Assembly (NCBI RefSeq): GCF_904842695.1
Contig: NZ_CAJGWQ010000013.1
Span: 1-58,424 of the forward strand
Source of the DNA: Gulosibacter hominis
GTDB lineage: Bacteria; Actinomycetota; Actinomycetes; Actinomycetales; Microbacteriaceae
Direction of reading: 5' to 3'
DNA: 58,424 nt
Positions 46,387 to 55,977 of this stretch are shown here, piece by piece; positions within the stretch are counted from its first letter, which is position 1; each line of letters starts with the position of its first letter. The position numbers were made by a program, and so were the translations under genes. Under the pieces are notes generated by a model, which saw only the letters and a list, made by a program, of their open reading frames with translations, did not search any database and was not told the origin of the DNA.

Positions 46387-47154
46387 CTAGGCGTTGCGAC
46401 GCAGACGCAGCCGCAGCAGTAGCCCCGCAACTCCGAGCGCAACAGCAAACCAGCCAAACACGCCAAATTTGCCATCAACACCGGTGCCGACGATCTTCTG
46501 TTTTTTGGCTGCATCCTCTTGCTGACCGGCTTTATCAGCCGAAGTCTTTAATGCATCCTCGAACGCACCGGCAGGCACGCTTTCGTACCCCTCAACAGAA
46601 GCATGCGTCGAAGTCACCCGCGGCTGCACAGCACCGCCATTACCAGGCTCGGCAGGCACCACTGCCCCACCGCCGCTACCGGCATTGTCACTGCCGTCCT
46701 CATCGGTCGCGGGCGCAGTTTCAGTGGCCTCCGGGCGCTCCGTCGGCGAGGGTGGCGTCGTAGACTCATCCGGAGCAGGTTCAGTGGTGGTGGCATCCGG
46801 TTCGGGCGTCTCGCCCGACGTGAGCGTCGGGTCGCCGACGGTTTCACTGGGTTTCTGAGTCGGAGTGGGCTGTGCAGTTTCTGTCGGTGCACCGGTTTCA
46901 GTCGGTTCGGGCGTCGTCGTCGGATCCGCCGGCGGTTCGTGAATTTCAGTTGCGGTCGGTTCGGGCTGGGGTGGGTCAGTCACGAGCTCGCCGGGCTGAT
47001 CGACGCGGCCGTCTTGATCCACTGAAAAAATGCCGTCGGTGCTATCGGGAACGTCGGCCGCTGCGGTGAGCGCGGGAGCGACCAGGACTAGACCGGCAAC
47101 AACAAGCGAGGTGCCGACCAGCTTGTGCCAGCTCGATGCTGGTGAGCGAAGCAT
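46387..47154 (-). CDS. Pro/Thr-rich membrane-anchored surface protein
   Basis: This 255-residue protein has a signal peptide (SLVVAGLVLVAPALTAAADV), a long Pro/Thr/Glu-rich stalk (TPEPTETGAPTETAQPTPT and similar), a Gly-rich patch and a C-terminal hydrophobic anchor (FGVFGWFAVALGVAGLLL) ending RLRLRRNA. No LPXTG-like box precedes the anchor, so membrane rather than sortase anchoring is likely. A GGGGGAT site precedes the ATG. The tail resembles the basic end of the beta-helix protein at 4.6-7.0 kb. The function is unknown. Confidence 0.78.
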   Translation of the reverse strand: MLRSPASSWHKLVGTSLVVAGLVLVAPALTAAADVPDSTDGIFSVDQDGRVDQPGELVTDPPQPEPTATEIHEPPADPTTTPEPTETGAPTETAQPTPTQKPSETVGDPTLTSGETPEPDATTTEPAPDESTTPPSPTERPEATETAPATDEDGSDNAGSGGGAVVPAEPGNGGAVQPRVTSTHASVEGYESVPAGAFEDALKTSADKAGQQEDAAKKQKIVGTGVDGKFGVFGWFAVALGVAGLLLRLRLRRNA

Positions 47155-47290
47155 GCCCCATCCCCCTGAGTCAGGCCACCGGCCACGAAAAATAACAATC
47201 TGATAGAGATACTACCGTCACAGTGCGGCAATTCCGACCGCATCTCTAAAGATCTACCTAAAGACTGACCCCTCGCCCGGCACGCTCAGG

Positions 47291-47330
47291 AAAAAAACGA
47301 TGCGGGCCCAACCTTTCAGTTGGACCCGCA
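47291..47330 (-). terminator. Intrinsic terminator of rplJ-rplL
   Basis: TGCGGGCCCAAC (47301-47312) pairs with GTTGGACCCGCA (47319-47330; one G-T), and TTTTTTT follows on the minus strand. Confidence 0.95.
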
Positions 47331-47364
47331 CCAGGTTTGCGGCTGAGCCGCGAGAAAAACGTGA

Positions 47365-47754
<390 letters not shown>

Positions 47755-47800
47755 TTTGTATCTCCTTAGATGGTGAAATTACGCCGCGGGTCCGGTTGGA

Positions 47801-48316
47801 CTAGTTCGCGGATTCCTGCTTTTCGCGCAGCGCGTCGATAGTGCGAACCGCCTTCGACGCAGGCGCGGTGAACATGTATGCGGCACCGAACATCGAGGCC
47901 TTGAACGCGCCGGCAAGCTTGCCGAGCAGCGTTTCGCGGGACTCGAGGTCGGCGAGCTTGTTGACCTCTTCCGGGGTGAGCGGCTTGCTGTCGAAGTAGC
48001 CGCCCTTGATCACCAGGAGAGGGTTGTCCTTGGCAAAGTCGCGCAGTGCCTTGGCAGCGTCGACAACTTCACCGGTCACAAACGTGATTGCGGTCGGACC
48101 GCTCAGGTAGTCGTCGATGCCTTCGATCTCGGCGTTCTTGGCCGCGATCTTGGCGAGCGTGTTCTTTGCCACGGCGTAGGTTGCGTGCTCACCGAGTGAA
48201 CGGCGCAGCGTCTTCAGCTGCGTCACGGTGAGACCGCGGTACTCGGTCAGCACAATCGCCGACGACTCGCGGAACTTGTCCGTGAGTTCGGCGATAGCTG
48301 CGTCCTTGTTCGCCAT
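47801..48316 (-). CDS. rplJ: 50S ribosomal protein L10
   Basis: This 171-residue protein anchors L7/L12 dimers on the ribosome. It begins MANKDAAIAELTDKFRESSA and contains LTEYRGLTVTQLKTLRRSL. GAGAGGAG precedes the ATG at 48316. The frame stays open far upstream, but that part overlaps the structured leader and is not coding. L10 family members autoregulate their operon through the leader RNA, which fits the long structured 5' region. Confidence 0.98.
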   Translation of the reverse strand: MANKDAAIAELTDKFRESSAIVLTEYRGLTVTQLKTLRRSLGEHATYAVAKNTLAKIAAKNAEIEGIDDYLSGPTAITFVTGEVVDAAKALRDFAKDNPLLVIKGGYFDSKPLTPEEVNKLADLESRETLLGKLAGAFKASMFGAAYMFTAPASKAVRTIDALREKQESAN

Positions 48317-48401
48317 GGGTCTCCTCTCAATGCTGTTGCACGCCCGACACGGATGCGCCGGACGCACCGCCGGTGCGCTTCTCTGAGGCACCAAGTCCAC
48401 G

Positions 48402-48429
48402 AAAAAACGCTCCGGCAGATGGCCGGAGC
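48402..48429 (-). promoter_or_regulatory. Attenuator-like hairpin in rplJ leader
   Basis: GCTCCGGC and GCCGGAGC (48409-48416 and 48422-48429) form a hairpin followed by TTTTTT on the minus strand (48402-48407), a textbook intrinsic terminator. It lies between the proposed promoter and the rplJ start, about 85 nt before the ATG. No gene ends upstream on this strand, so it most likely attenuates the operon, as in L10-leader regulation. Confidence 0.75.
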
Positions 48430-48551
48430 GCGAACGCGCGAATGCGCATGCGAAAATGCTCGTGGTCACCTGCGCGGGCCGTCTCATCGAAACCTTCGTC
48501 TGACATCTGCTTGCGCACACGCCAGTCACCAGCGGTCTAAGGCTGTCGTCA

Positions 48552-48581
48552 ATAGTAGCCAAAGACGTTATGCGTGCGCAA
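48552..48581 (-). promoter_or_regulatory. Proposed rplJL promoter
   Basis: On the minus strand TTGCGC (48576-48581) and TACTAT (48552-48557) are separated by 18 nt. Transcription would start near 48545 and give a leader of about 230 nt. Confidence 0.6.
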
Positions 48582-48628
48582 GCACAAGTCTGAGTTCGGT
48601 CGTGAATTGGCGCGAGATACTGGGTGAC

Positions 48629-49327
48629 ATGCCGAAACTCGGATACACCGCCGCGCAAATCCGCGCCGCCGAAGCGCCCCTGCTCGCACGCAATGTGCCG
48701 CTCATGCAGCGCGCATCGGCAGCGCTCGCCGATCACGTGTTGAGTCTCCTACCGACGCCAAAAACGGCCGGGGTCACCGTGCTCGCCGGCGCCGGAGACA
48801 ACGGCGGGGATGCGCTCTACGCTGTGGCCGAGCTGGCACGCGCTGGTGTTTCAGTCGAGATCGTCGCGGCGATGGGCAAACTCCCCGCGGCCGCATCTGA
48901 AGCCGCCCTCGCCGCTGGCGCACAGCTGCTGGCAGACCCCGCCAGCCCGAGTGCTGCTGCAAAGAGCGCAGCAGCTGCCGATGTTGTGATTGACGGCGTA
49001 CTCGGCATCGGTTCGGGCGGCGTGGCCTCGGGCGGATCGCCCGCCCTACGCGGAAACGCTCGCGAAGTGGTTGCCTCGGTTAAGGCCGCGATCGGCAACG
49101 GCCCGCTCGTGGTGGCGGTGGATATTCCTAGCGGACTCGACCCCGATAGCGGCCAAGTTATCGAACCGGATGCGGTGCTTGCAGCTCACCTGACCGTCAC
49201 CTTCATCGGCATCAAAGCCGGACTCTTGCAGGGCGACGGCCCCGACTATGCCGGCAAGGTCTGGCTCGAACCAATCGGTGCCAGCCAGGGGCTGCTCGGC
49301 GTGACGCCGAGCATCACCGTTCACTAG
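48629..49327 (+). CDS. nnrE: NAD(P)H-hydrate epimerase domain protein (YjeF N-terminal)
   Basis: This 232-residue protein of the YjeF-N fold repairs damaged NAD(P)H hydrates by epimerisation. It has LAGAGDNGGDALYAVAELAR (nucleotide-binding), VVIDGVLGIGSGG and VAVDIPSGLDPDSG with the catalytic Asp, then TVTFIGIKAGLLQG. The dehydratase domain often fused or adjacent (NnrD) is not seen here. ATG 48629 is chosen; upstream extension enters the rplJ promoter. Confidence 0.88.
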   Translation: MPKLGYTAAQIRAAEAPLLARNVPLMQRASAALADHVLSLLPTPKTAGVTVLAGAGDNGGDALYAVAELARAGVSVEIVAAMGKLPAAASEAALAAGAQLLADPASPSAAAKSAAAADVVIDGVLGIGSGGVASGGSPALRGNAREVVASVKAAIGNGPLVVAVDIPSGLDPDSGQVIEPDAVLAAHLTVTFIGIKAGLLQGDGPDYAGKVWLEPIGASQGLLGVTPSITVH

Positions 49328-49364
49328 CCAGCACCGGCCTACGCCACGGGCATCCGTAATCTGG

Positions 49365-50270
49365 TTAGCTTGCGGGCCGGTTCTCGGAAGAAAACACCGA
49401 GTCTTCGCCGAACCAGTCGCGGGTGGCTTCGTCCCAGGTGCCATCTTCGAAGGCTCGCTCGAGCCAGGTGTTCACCGCATCCCGAAACTCTTCGTCGTCT
49501 TTGGGCAGCATGTATGCGAGTTCCTGTGTATTGAAGGGTTCATCCGCATTCACCTGGCACAGTTCGGGGTGCTCGTGTGCGGCCCAAACCACCTCGGGGG
49601 CGTCGGTGACCATCACGTTTGCGTTCCCGGAAACGATCTCTTCGAAAATCGAATTGTTGTCATCGAAGCGGATGATCTCGGCGTCGCTGAAGTGCTCATT
49701 CGCGAATTCTTCATTGGTGCCACCGACCGGGGTAATCACCACTGTCGTCGGCTGGTTGATCTCTGCGATGGTGTCGAAGTCCTCCTCGTCGCCGCACGTG
49801 GTGATCGCAGCCTTGCCGCCGTGGATAACCGGAATTGAAAACGCCACCTGTTCCTTACGTTCGTCGGTGACACTGATACCGCCAACAGCGATGTCGCAGC
49901 TCGAAAGGAAGGTCGGCATGAGTTCCTTCCACGAGGTCTTGACGTACTCAACTGTGATGTCACGGCCCGTCTGCTCCGAGAGGTCTGCCGCGAACGCCTC
50001 GACCATCTCAATGTCGATTCCTTCAAACTCATCAGCACCACCGGCTGCATAGCTGAAGGGACGGTAGTCGCCGGTCAGGCACGTGTGCAGCACTCCGTCA
50101 GCGACCGGGGCGAGGTCGAGAGTCTCGCGAGCGTCGGCCTCGGTTCCGGTGTCATTGGATTCCGCCGCTGTCGTTCCCGGGGCAACGTCGCCAGCACTAC
50201 AGGCGGAAACAAAGAGCAGAGTGCAGGCGGCTGTTGCAATCAGCGAAGCGGCTCGAAAACGAAAAGGCAT
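49365..50270 (-). CDS. Solute-binding lipoprotein, cyclohexadienyl dehydratase-like
   Basis: This 301-residue lipoprotein (lipobox VSAC, Cys24) has the bacterial extracellular solute-binding family 3 fold. CLTGDYRPFSYAAGG, YVKTSWKELMPTF and DIAVGGISVTDERKEQVAFS resemble PheC-type cyclohexadienyl dehydratases as much as amino acid receptors. No ABC permease or ATPase is adjacent. It may be an orphan receptor or an extracytoplasmic dehydratase of prephenate/arogenate; sequence alone does not decide. Confidence 0.82.
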   Translation of the reverse strand: MPFRFRAASLIATAACTLLFVSACSAGDVAPGTTAAESNDTGTEADARETLDLAPVADGVLHTCLTGDYRPFSYAAGGADEFEGIDIEMVEAFAADLSEQTGRDITVEYVKTSWKELMPTFLSSCDIAVGGISVTDERKEQVAFSIPVIHGGKAAITTCGDEEDFDTIAEINQPTTVVITPVGGTNEEFANEHFSDAEIIRFDDNNSIFEEIVSGNANVMVTDAPEVVWAAHEHPELCQVNADEPFNTQELAYMLPKDDEEFRDAVNTWLERAFEDGTWDEATRDWFGEDSVFSSENRPAS

Positions 50271-50438
50271 GGTTCACCCCGACTAGCGTCATTGATAGAA
50301 GAGTGTGGACACTCTAGCCGAACCAAACTGTGCACCAGCGGGCAAAAGTGATGCTTTTACGCTGCCCAGGCCAGTCATGACAGCAATTTTGACTCGACCC
50401 TGCACAGCGCATCCACGGCAAAGCCGCGGGCACTCTGC

Positions 50439-51287
50439 CTACAGCGAGTCGAGCTGTTCAAGCACGTGGTCGGCGAGCCGCACGAGCTTCTCGATTTGCG
50501 CATCGTCGCGCTCAATCCACACGGCGCGAGGCTCAGCATCCTGCACCACAAAATTGTGGTGCACCTCCCACACAAAAAGCGTGCGCTCAACCCCGACCAC
50601 ATATTGCTGCCACCACACCTGCCGCAGATATTTCGGTGGGATGCGGTTCCAGTCTTTATTGGTGGTCTTAATTTCGGCGAGCACCACCTCATCGCCCCAC
50701 TGCGCCAAGCCGTCGGGCGTGGCAAGATGCCGTTCATTATCGGTCGCGCGAATCAGCAGCCCGCAGCCAGCGATATCGTGCCGCTGTCGCATCCATTCGA
50801 CAATCTGCGGCTCGCGCTTGCGCCCGTGTTCGGTATAGGCATTCCCAACGAAACCGCCGCCCTGCACCTTGTCGATCACCACTGAACGCACCGATTTCGC
50901 GCTTGCCAGTCGTGCCGCATCGGTTGCGGTCACTCCCCGACGCCGCGCCTGCAACCAGCGGTTGGTATCTTCGGCGGCACACACGATGCGGTCTGCCAGC
51001 TCACCGCTCACTCGCGGCTGTTTGAGTTCGTCGAGGATTCCCGCGCGCCAGACCGTGCCCACACTCGGCGCGAGTGCCGAGTCGGCCGGCCGGGTTTCGG
51101 GTACCACAAAGCTCGCCGGCTGCAGCCTGGCTTTGGCGATATCGACGGCAGCGGTTTCGGCGAGCTCATTAGGGCGCTGCTCGGGTTCGGCCAGCGCGAG
51201 CGCGAGCGGGCTGAAATCTCCAGGTTCTGGACTCCGCGCCCCGGCCGATTCCGGCTGCGTGGGACGGAAAAAGACCATGCCGGCCAT
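50439..51287 (-). CDS. YqaJ-type exonuclease-like protein
   Basis: This 282-residue protein's C-terminal two-thirds fits the YqaJ/lambda-exonuclease PD-(D/E)xK fold. Visible motifs are WLQARRRGVTATDAARL, HGRKREPQIVEWM and the catalytic strand ATPDGLAQWGDEVVLAEIKTT (Asp, Glu, Lys), which is split here. The N-terminal ~100 residues are low-complexity. Such nucleases are usually phage recombination proteins, but no phage gene surrounds it. ATG 51287 or 51278 could be the start. Confidence 0.82.
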   Translation of the reverse strand: MAGMVFFRPTQPESAGARSPEPGDFSPLALALAEPEQRPNELAETAAVDIAKARLQPASFVVPETRPADSALAPSVGTVWRAGILDELKQPRVSGELADRIVCAAEDTNRWLQARRRGVTATDAARLASAKSVRSVVIDKVQGGGFVGNAYTEHGRKREPQIVEWMRQRHDIAGCGLLIRATDNERHLATPDGLAQWGDEVVLAEIKTTNKDWNRIPPKYLRQVWWQQYVVGVERTLFVWEVHHNFVVQDAEPRAVWIERDDAQIEKLVRLADHVLEQLDSL

Positions 51288-51344
51288 TGTGCCACCGCAT
51301 CCTCGTTCGGGCGGCCTCCCCCGCCGAGGATGCACCGAACGGCT

Positions 51345-52379
51345 CTAGGCCGACGGCGTCTCAAAAAACTTGGTGGGCTCCGACAGCGGCTTGTCGGGGT
51401 CGGGCCGTTCAACAGTTGCCTGCGGCAGCGTATCCATCGATTCGATGATCGTGGTGGGCACCTCAACGGCGAGCGCACCGTACATCACCGCGTGACGCAG
51501 CCCCTTCTGCAGCGACAGCTTCGGCAGCGTGCCGAAATCAACCCGGCCGCCTGCCTGGCCGCGCCCCTGAATCGAGTGCCCAACAAATCCGGCGAGCGAT
51601 GCATCCCCGGCACCGGTAGTGTTCACGACCTCGCGCGCCGGAGCGTATCCCCACCACGCCTCGTCACGGGTGATGGCCAGCGCACCGTCGCCGCCCATCG
51701 ACACCAGTGCCACCTCGAGGCCACTGTTTTCAACCACTTCCCGACCGGCCTCGAGCACATCACCGACGGTTTCGAGATGACGGCCCACCAGCGTGGCGAT
51801 CTCATCAGCGTTGGGCTTAATGAGGTCGACCAGACCCGAGTTCGCCCATTTTTCGAGCGATGAACCGGATGAATCGAACGCCACGCGGGTGCCCAGCCGT
51901 CGCGCCTCGCTGAACAGCTCACCCAGATCAACCTTTTCGTCGGTTTCGGGGTGGCGCGGAATCGATCCCGAAACCACCAGCCAGTCGGCGCGCAGCGACT
52001 GAATTTCGTTGACCGTCATTTCAATCACGTCATCCCACGCGCGCTGCGGAATCGGCACCGCCTGCTGGTTGACGTTGGTGGTGCGCCCGTTCGTTTCGAG
52101 AATCGCGGTGTTTACACGCATCCGGCCGGGAATTGGCAGGATGCGCAAAATCTGCGGGTGCGGGGTGCGGAAAAGTAGGTGTTCGTCTTCGCGGCCAATC
52201 GGCAGCACCGCCGAGGTTGGCACACCCGCAACACGCAGCGTGCGTGAAACGTTGATGCCCTTTCCCGAGAGGAACTCCTGAATTTCGGTTGCACGGTTGA
52301 CTTTGCCGGCGTCAAACACGTCCACAAAGTAGGTGCGGTCGATCACGGGTGCGGGGGTGAGCGAAACCACTGCGGCCAT
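51345..52379 (-). CDS. PfkB-family sugar kinase (1-phosphofructokinase-like)
   Basis: This 344-residue ribokinase-fold enzyme has FLSGKGINVSRTLRVAGV near the start and IKPNADEIATLVG. The catalytic/anion-hole signature VVNTTGAGDASLAGFVG contains the base Asp. It is most like the FruK/LacC hexose-phosphate kinase group. No PTS or fructose repressor gene is adjacent, so the substrate is not certain. GGAAGGA precedes the ATG. Confidence 0.87.
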   Translation of the reverse strand: MAAVVSLTPAPVIDRTYFVDVFDAGKVNRATEIQEFLSGKGINVSRTLRVAGVPTSAVLPIGREDEHLLFRTPHPQILRILPIPGRMRVNTAILETNGRTTNVNQQAVPIPQRAWDDVIEMTVNEIQSLRADWLVVSGSIPRHPETDEKVDLGELFSEARRLGTRVAFDSSGSSLEKWANSGLVDLIKPNADEIATLVGRHLETVGDVLEAGREVVENSGLEVALVSMGGDGALAITRDEAWWGYAPAREVVNTTGAGDASLAGFVGHSIQGRGQAGGRVDFGTLPKLSLQKGLRHAVMYGALAVEVPTTIIESMDTLPQATVERPDPDKPLSEPTKFFETPSA

Positions 52380-52492
52380 TACGAGTTCCTTCCACTAAGT
52401 GCATCCAAACTAACCCCTCTGTGTAAATTGTCGCTCCGCATCCGGCCGTCCCGGTCACGGTTTCTCAAGCGCGACTCGGGCACACTTGAGGG

Positions 52493-53506
52493 ATGAACGA
52501 CTCAACTGCCAAGGATGTTTCGTCACTGCTTCCCACCGGCGATCGGATGCGCGCGCTGGTTGCCACCGGGATTGGCGGCACCGAGTGCCTCGAAGTACGC
52601 GAGATGCCACTGCCGATCGTGGTGCATAGCGATGTGCTAGTGCGGGTGTTTGCATCCGGAATCAACCCGATTGAGACGAAGACTCGCGCGGGTTCAGGGA
52701 TGGCCGCGGTGGTTGATCACCCGTTTGTGCTCGGCGGCGAGTTTGCCGGTGTGGTCGTAAAAGCACCGTTTGAACTGGCCGAATTTCAGCCGGGTGACGA
52801 GGTGTGGGGGATGCTGCTCACGCCCCACTATCAAGGCGCGCAGGCCGAGTATGTTTCGGTGCCGATGATGTCGCTGGCCCATAAGCCGCGTTCGCTCGAC
52901 TGGACCGCGGCCGGCGCGGTGCCCCTGGCGGCACTCACCGCGTGGTGGGCAGTTGTTGAAGCAGCCCGCGTGCACAGCGGGCAGCGGATGCTCATCCACG
53001 CCGGCGCCGGCGGCGTGGGCCATTTTGCGGTGCAGCTGGCGAAGTTTTACGGCGCGCACGTGGTGACCACCGCATCCGCCCGCAACCATGAGTGGCTGCG
53101 TGAGCTGGGTGCCGACCGGGTGATCGACTATCGCAATGAGCGATTTGAAGAGGCAATTGATGAACCGGTGGATGTGGTCATTGATTTGATCGGCAACGTG
53201 CACGACAACACTGGTACGCGTTCGCTTTCGGTGCTGCGCAATGGCGGCCTGATCATCAATGTGCCCACCGGATCGTGGCCAACGATGCACGAAGAGGTCG
53301 CGGCGGCCGGTCGCGGACTGCGGGCGTCGGTGTTGAAGCTCTCGCCCGAGGGGCGCATTTTGCGTACGCTCGCGCAGCTGTTTGATCAGGGCGATCTGCG
53401 CGTGCACGTTGATGCGGTATTTGGTCTCGACGAGGCTGCTGCCGCACACGAGCGTATTGAGCAGGGACACACGCGCGGCAAACTCGTGTTTGATTTGCGC
53501 CCGTAG
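52493..53506 (+). CDS. Quinone oxidoreductase-like MDR dehydrogenase
   Basis: This 337-residue medium-chain dehydrogenase/reductase of the zinc-free type has FVLGGEFAGVVVKAP in the catalytic domain. The cofactor-binding HAGAGGVGHFAVQLAKFYGA has an AxxGxxG pattern, and GADRVIDYRNE follows. It probably uses NADPH to reduce quinones or enones. It is flanked by genes on the opposite strand and appears to be a single-gene unit. Confidence 0.9.
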   Translation: MNDSTAKDVSSLLPTGDRMRALVATGIGGTECLEVREMPLPIVVHSDVLVRVFASGINPIETKTRAGSGMAAVVDHPFVLGGEFAGVVVKAPFELAEFQPGDEVWGMLLTPHYQGAQAEYVSVPMMSLAHKPRSLDWTAAGAVPLAALTAWWAVVEAARVHSGQRMLIHAGAGGVGHFAVQLAKFYGAHVVTTASARNHEWLRELGADRVIDYRNERFEEAIDEPVDVVIDLIGNVHDNTGTRSLSVLRNGGLIINVPTGSWPTMHEEVAAAGRGLRASVLKLSPEGRILRTLAQLFDQGDLRVHVDAVFGLDEAAAAHERIEQGHTRGKLVFDLRP

Positions 53507-53536
53507 CTCAGCGCTTGATCTGCAACCAGGAAACGC

Positions 53537-53568
53537 CAGAGGGGCTCAGCTAATGCTGAACCCCTCTG
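53537..53568. terminator. Hairpin between convergent MDR gene and rplA
   Basis: CAGAGGGGCTCAGC (53537-53550) pairs with GCTGAACCCCTCTG (53555-53568), with one mismatch and a 4-nt loop. It could serve both strands although T-runs are lacking. Confidence 0.75.
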
Positions 53569-53590
53569 AACCGGTCGTTGATTTTGACGG

Positions 53591-54283
53591 TTACGACAGT
53601 GCCGAAACGTCGAGCGGGATGCTCGGGCCGAACGTGGTCGAAACGTTGGCCTTCATGATGTAGCGGCCCTTCGACGACGACGGCTTGAGGCGGACGACCT
53701 CTTCGATCGCGGCGCGCAGGTTCGCTTCGAGCTTGTCGGTGTCGAACGAAGCCTTGCCCACGATGAAGTGGAGGTTCGAGTGCTTGTCAACGCGGAACTC
53801 GATCTTGCCGCCCTTGATCTCGGTAACAGCCTTCGCTGCATCCGGGGTCACGGTGCCGGTCTTGGGGTTCGGCATGAGGCCACGGGGACCGAGAACCTTA
53901 CCGAGACGACCGACCTTACCCATCATGTCGGGGGTGGCAACGGCCGAGTCGAAGTCGGTCCAGCCGTCAGCAACCTTGGCGATGAGCTCGTCGCTACCGA
54001 CCTCGTCGGCGCCGGCTGCGAGGGCGGCTTCAGCGGCGGGGCCCTGCGCGAACACGATCACGCGAGCGGTCTTACCGGTGCCGTGCGGCAGGTTGACGGT
54101 GCCGCGCACCATCTGGTCGGCCTTGCGGGGGTCGACGCCCAGACGCATCGAAACCTCGACGGTCGAGTCAAACTTCTGCGAGGCGGTTTCTTTAGCAAGC
54201 ACGGCAGCCGCATCAACGGTGTAGAGCTTGCCCTCTTCGATCTTTTCGGCCGCGGCGCGGTACGCCTTCGACTTCTTTGCCAT
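53591..54283 (-). CDS. rplA: 50S ribosomal protein L1
   Basis: This 230-residue L1-stalk protein contains [37 protein letters not shown]-like [18 protein letters not shown] and [18 protein letters not shown]. It follows rplK by 122 nt and has a GTAAGGAG site. In many bacteria L1 represses its own operon. Confidence 0.98.
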   Translation of the reverse strand: MAKKSKAYRAAAEKIEEGKLYTVDAAAVLAKETASQKFDSTVEVSMRLGVDPRKADQMVRGTVNLPHGTGKTARVIVFAQGPAAEAALAAGADEVGSDELIAKVADGWTDFDSAVATPDMMGKVGRLGKVLGPRGLMPNPKTGTVTPDAAKAVTEIKGGKIEFRVDKHSNLHFIVGKASFDTDKLEANLRAAIEEVVRLKPSSSKGRYIMKANVSTTFGPSIPLDVSALS

Positions 54284-54405
54284 GTTGTGCTCCTTACGAG
54301 AGTGTGCGGTCGAACGAGCCAGGCTGGCTCTCCCGCTAAAAGTTGGGATGCGCGGCGTTCATGCCCCGTGCACTCGGTGCAGGATGCGAACCCACGCGGG
54401 TGCGG

Positions 54406-54840
54406 CTAGTTGCCGGTGACCTCGATGCCCATCGAACGGGCAGTACCGGCGATGATCTTCGCAGCGGCTTCAACGTCGTTGGCGTTGAGGTCGGCCATCT
54501 TGGTCTGGCCGATTTCGCGGCACTGGTCGAGCGTCATCTTGCCGACCTTGTTGGTGTGGGGCACACCCGAGCCCTTCTTCACACCGGCTGCCTTCTTGAT
54601 GAGTTCAGCTGCCGGCGGAGTCTTGAGCGTGAACGTGAACGAACGGTCTTCGTACACGGTGATCTCAACCGGAACCACGTTGCCGCGCTGCGACTCGGTG
54701 GCGGCGTTGTACGCCTTGCAGAACTCCATGATGTTGACGCCGTGCTGACCCAGAGCCGGACCAACCGGGGGTGCCGGGTTAGCGGCGCCAGCCTGGATCT
54801 GCAGCTTGATCAGACCCGCGACCTTCTTCTTCGGTGCCAT
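54406..54840 (-). CDS. rplK: 50S ribosomal protein L11
   Basis: This 144-residue protein begins [40 protein letters not shown], the factor-binding loop region, and [20 protein letters not shown] at the C-terminus are characteristic. The ATG at 54840 follows GAAAGGAA. It is part of the secE-nusG-rplK-rplA run. Confidence 0.98.
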   Translation of the reverse strand: MAPKKKVAGLIKLQIQAGAANPAPPVGPALGQHGVNIMEFCKAYNAATESQRGNVVPVEITVYEDRSFTFTLKTPPAAELIKKAAGVKKGSGVPHTNKVGKMTLDQCREIGQTKMADLNANDVEAAAKIIAGTARSMGIEVTGN

Positions 54841-54989
54841 GTGTTTTCCTTTCATCGAGTGGATGCCGCAAGCATCCCTCTCCCGCCTCGCGGGCCGATC
54901 CCGCGCGCGGTGCTTGTTTCACACACCCGCCCAGGCGAGTGCGCAACCTTTACAGGGTACCGCGCTCGAGCACGGCACGCCAGTGAAAT

Positions 54990-55904
54990 TTAGAGCTTGA
55001 TGACCTGGTTGAAGGCGAGCTCAACCGGAGTCTCGCGACCGAACAGCGAAACCAGCACCGTGAGCTTGCCGCTGGCGGTGTTGATTTCGGTGATCGTACC
55101 GTTGAGGCCCTCGAACGAGCCCTCCTTGATGGTGATGGTCTCGCCGATCTCGAACTCAACCTCGGTGATCGGCTGCTTATCAGCACCACCCTTGGTGGCG
55201 GCAGCACCGGCAGCATCCGAGGGCATCTCGACGGTCGACTTGAGCATCTCAAACGCCTCGTTCAGGCGCAGCGGCACGGGGTTGTGGGCGTTGCCAACGA
55301 ACCCGGTCACGCCGGGAGTGTGGCGCACAACCGACCAGGTGTCTTCGTTGAGGTTCATCCGCACCATGACATAGCCGGGGATGCGTACGCGCGAGACCAT
55401 CTTGCGCTGACCCTTTTTGATCTCAACGACGTCTTCCATCGGCACCTGGATCTCATAGATGTCGTCTTCAACATCCATGGTCTGGGCGCGCTGGTTGAGG
55501 TTTTCACGCACCTTGCGCTCAAAACCGGCATAGGTGTGGATGACGTACCACTTGCCGGGGCGGCGGCGCAGGTCTTTTTTGAAGGCAACGAGCGGGTCAA
55601 CCTGCTCGGCAGCCTCAGCTTCGTCTGTGGTAGCGGCAGCCTGGGCGGCTGCCTCTTCGTCGTTGTCGACATCGAGCACGTCGTTAACCTGCTCGTCCAC
55701 CTCGGGGTCGCTCAGCTCGCTGGTGAGCTCGGCCTCGTCGCTATCATCGTCGAAGTCGGCGTCTTCCTGATCGATGGCCGCGACAACCTCGTCAGCCGAA
55801 AACTCGTCGACGCGGTCGCCCTCCTGGGCCTCCTGAACTTCCGAGTCCTGCTCTTCGGCCGACTCAAACAGGTTATTGGGGTCGGATAGGTTGCGGTCAG
55901 ACAC
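54990..55904 (-). CDS. nusG: Transcription termination/antitermination factor NusG
   Basis: This 304-residue protein has a long acidic N-terminal extension (about residues 1-105), usual in actinobacteria. The NGN domain starts at KWYVIHTYAGFERKVRENL (near 118), with VTGFVGNAHNPVPL later, and a C-terminal KOW domain holds VKEGSFEGLNGT-like IKEGSFEGLNGTITEI. GTG 55904 is the start, with GAGAAGAG upstream. It couples RNA polymerase to ribosomes or Rho. Confidence 0.96.
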   Translation of the reverse strand: MSDRNLSDPNNLFESAEEQDSEVQEAQEGDRVDEFSADEVVAAIDQEDADFDDDSDEAELTSELSDPEVDEQVNDVLDVDNDEEAAAQAAATTDEAEAAEQVDPLVAFKKDLRRRPGKWYVIHTYAGFERKVRENLNQRAQTMDVEDDIYEIQVPMEDVVEIKKGQRKMVSRVRIPGYVMVRMNLNEDTWSVVRHTPGVTGFVGNAHNPVPLRLNEAFEMLKSTVEMPSDAAGAAATKGGADKQPITEVEFEIGETITIKEGSFEGLNGTITEINTASGKLTVLVSLFGRETPVELAFNQVIKL

Positions 55905-55977
55905 TTGAACTCTTCTCGTTTCGATCGTTGTGAAGTGAAGTCATCGCACCAGCACCGTTGGCTAGCGCGGAACGGAA

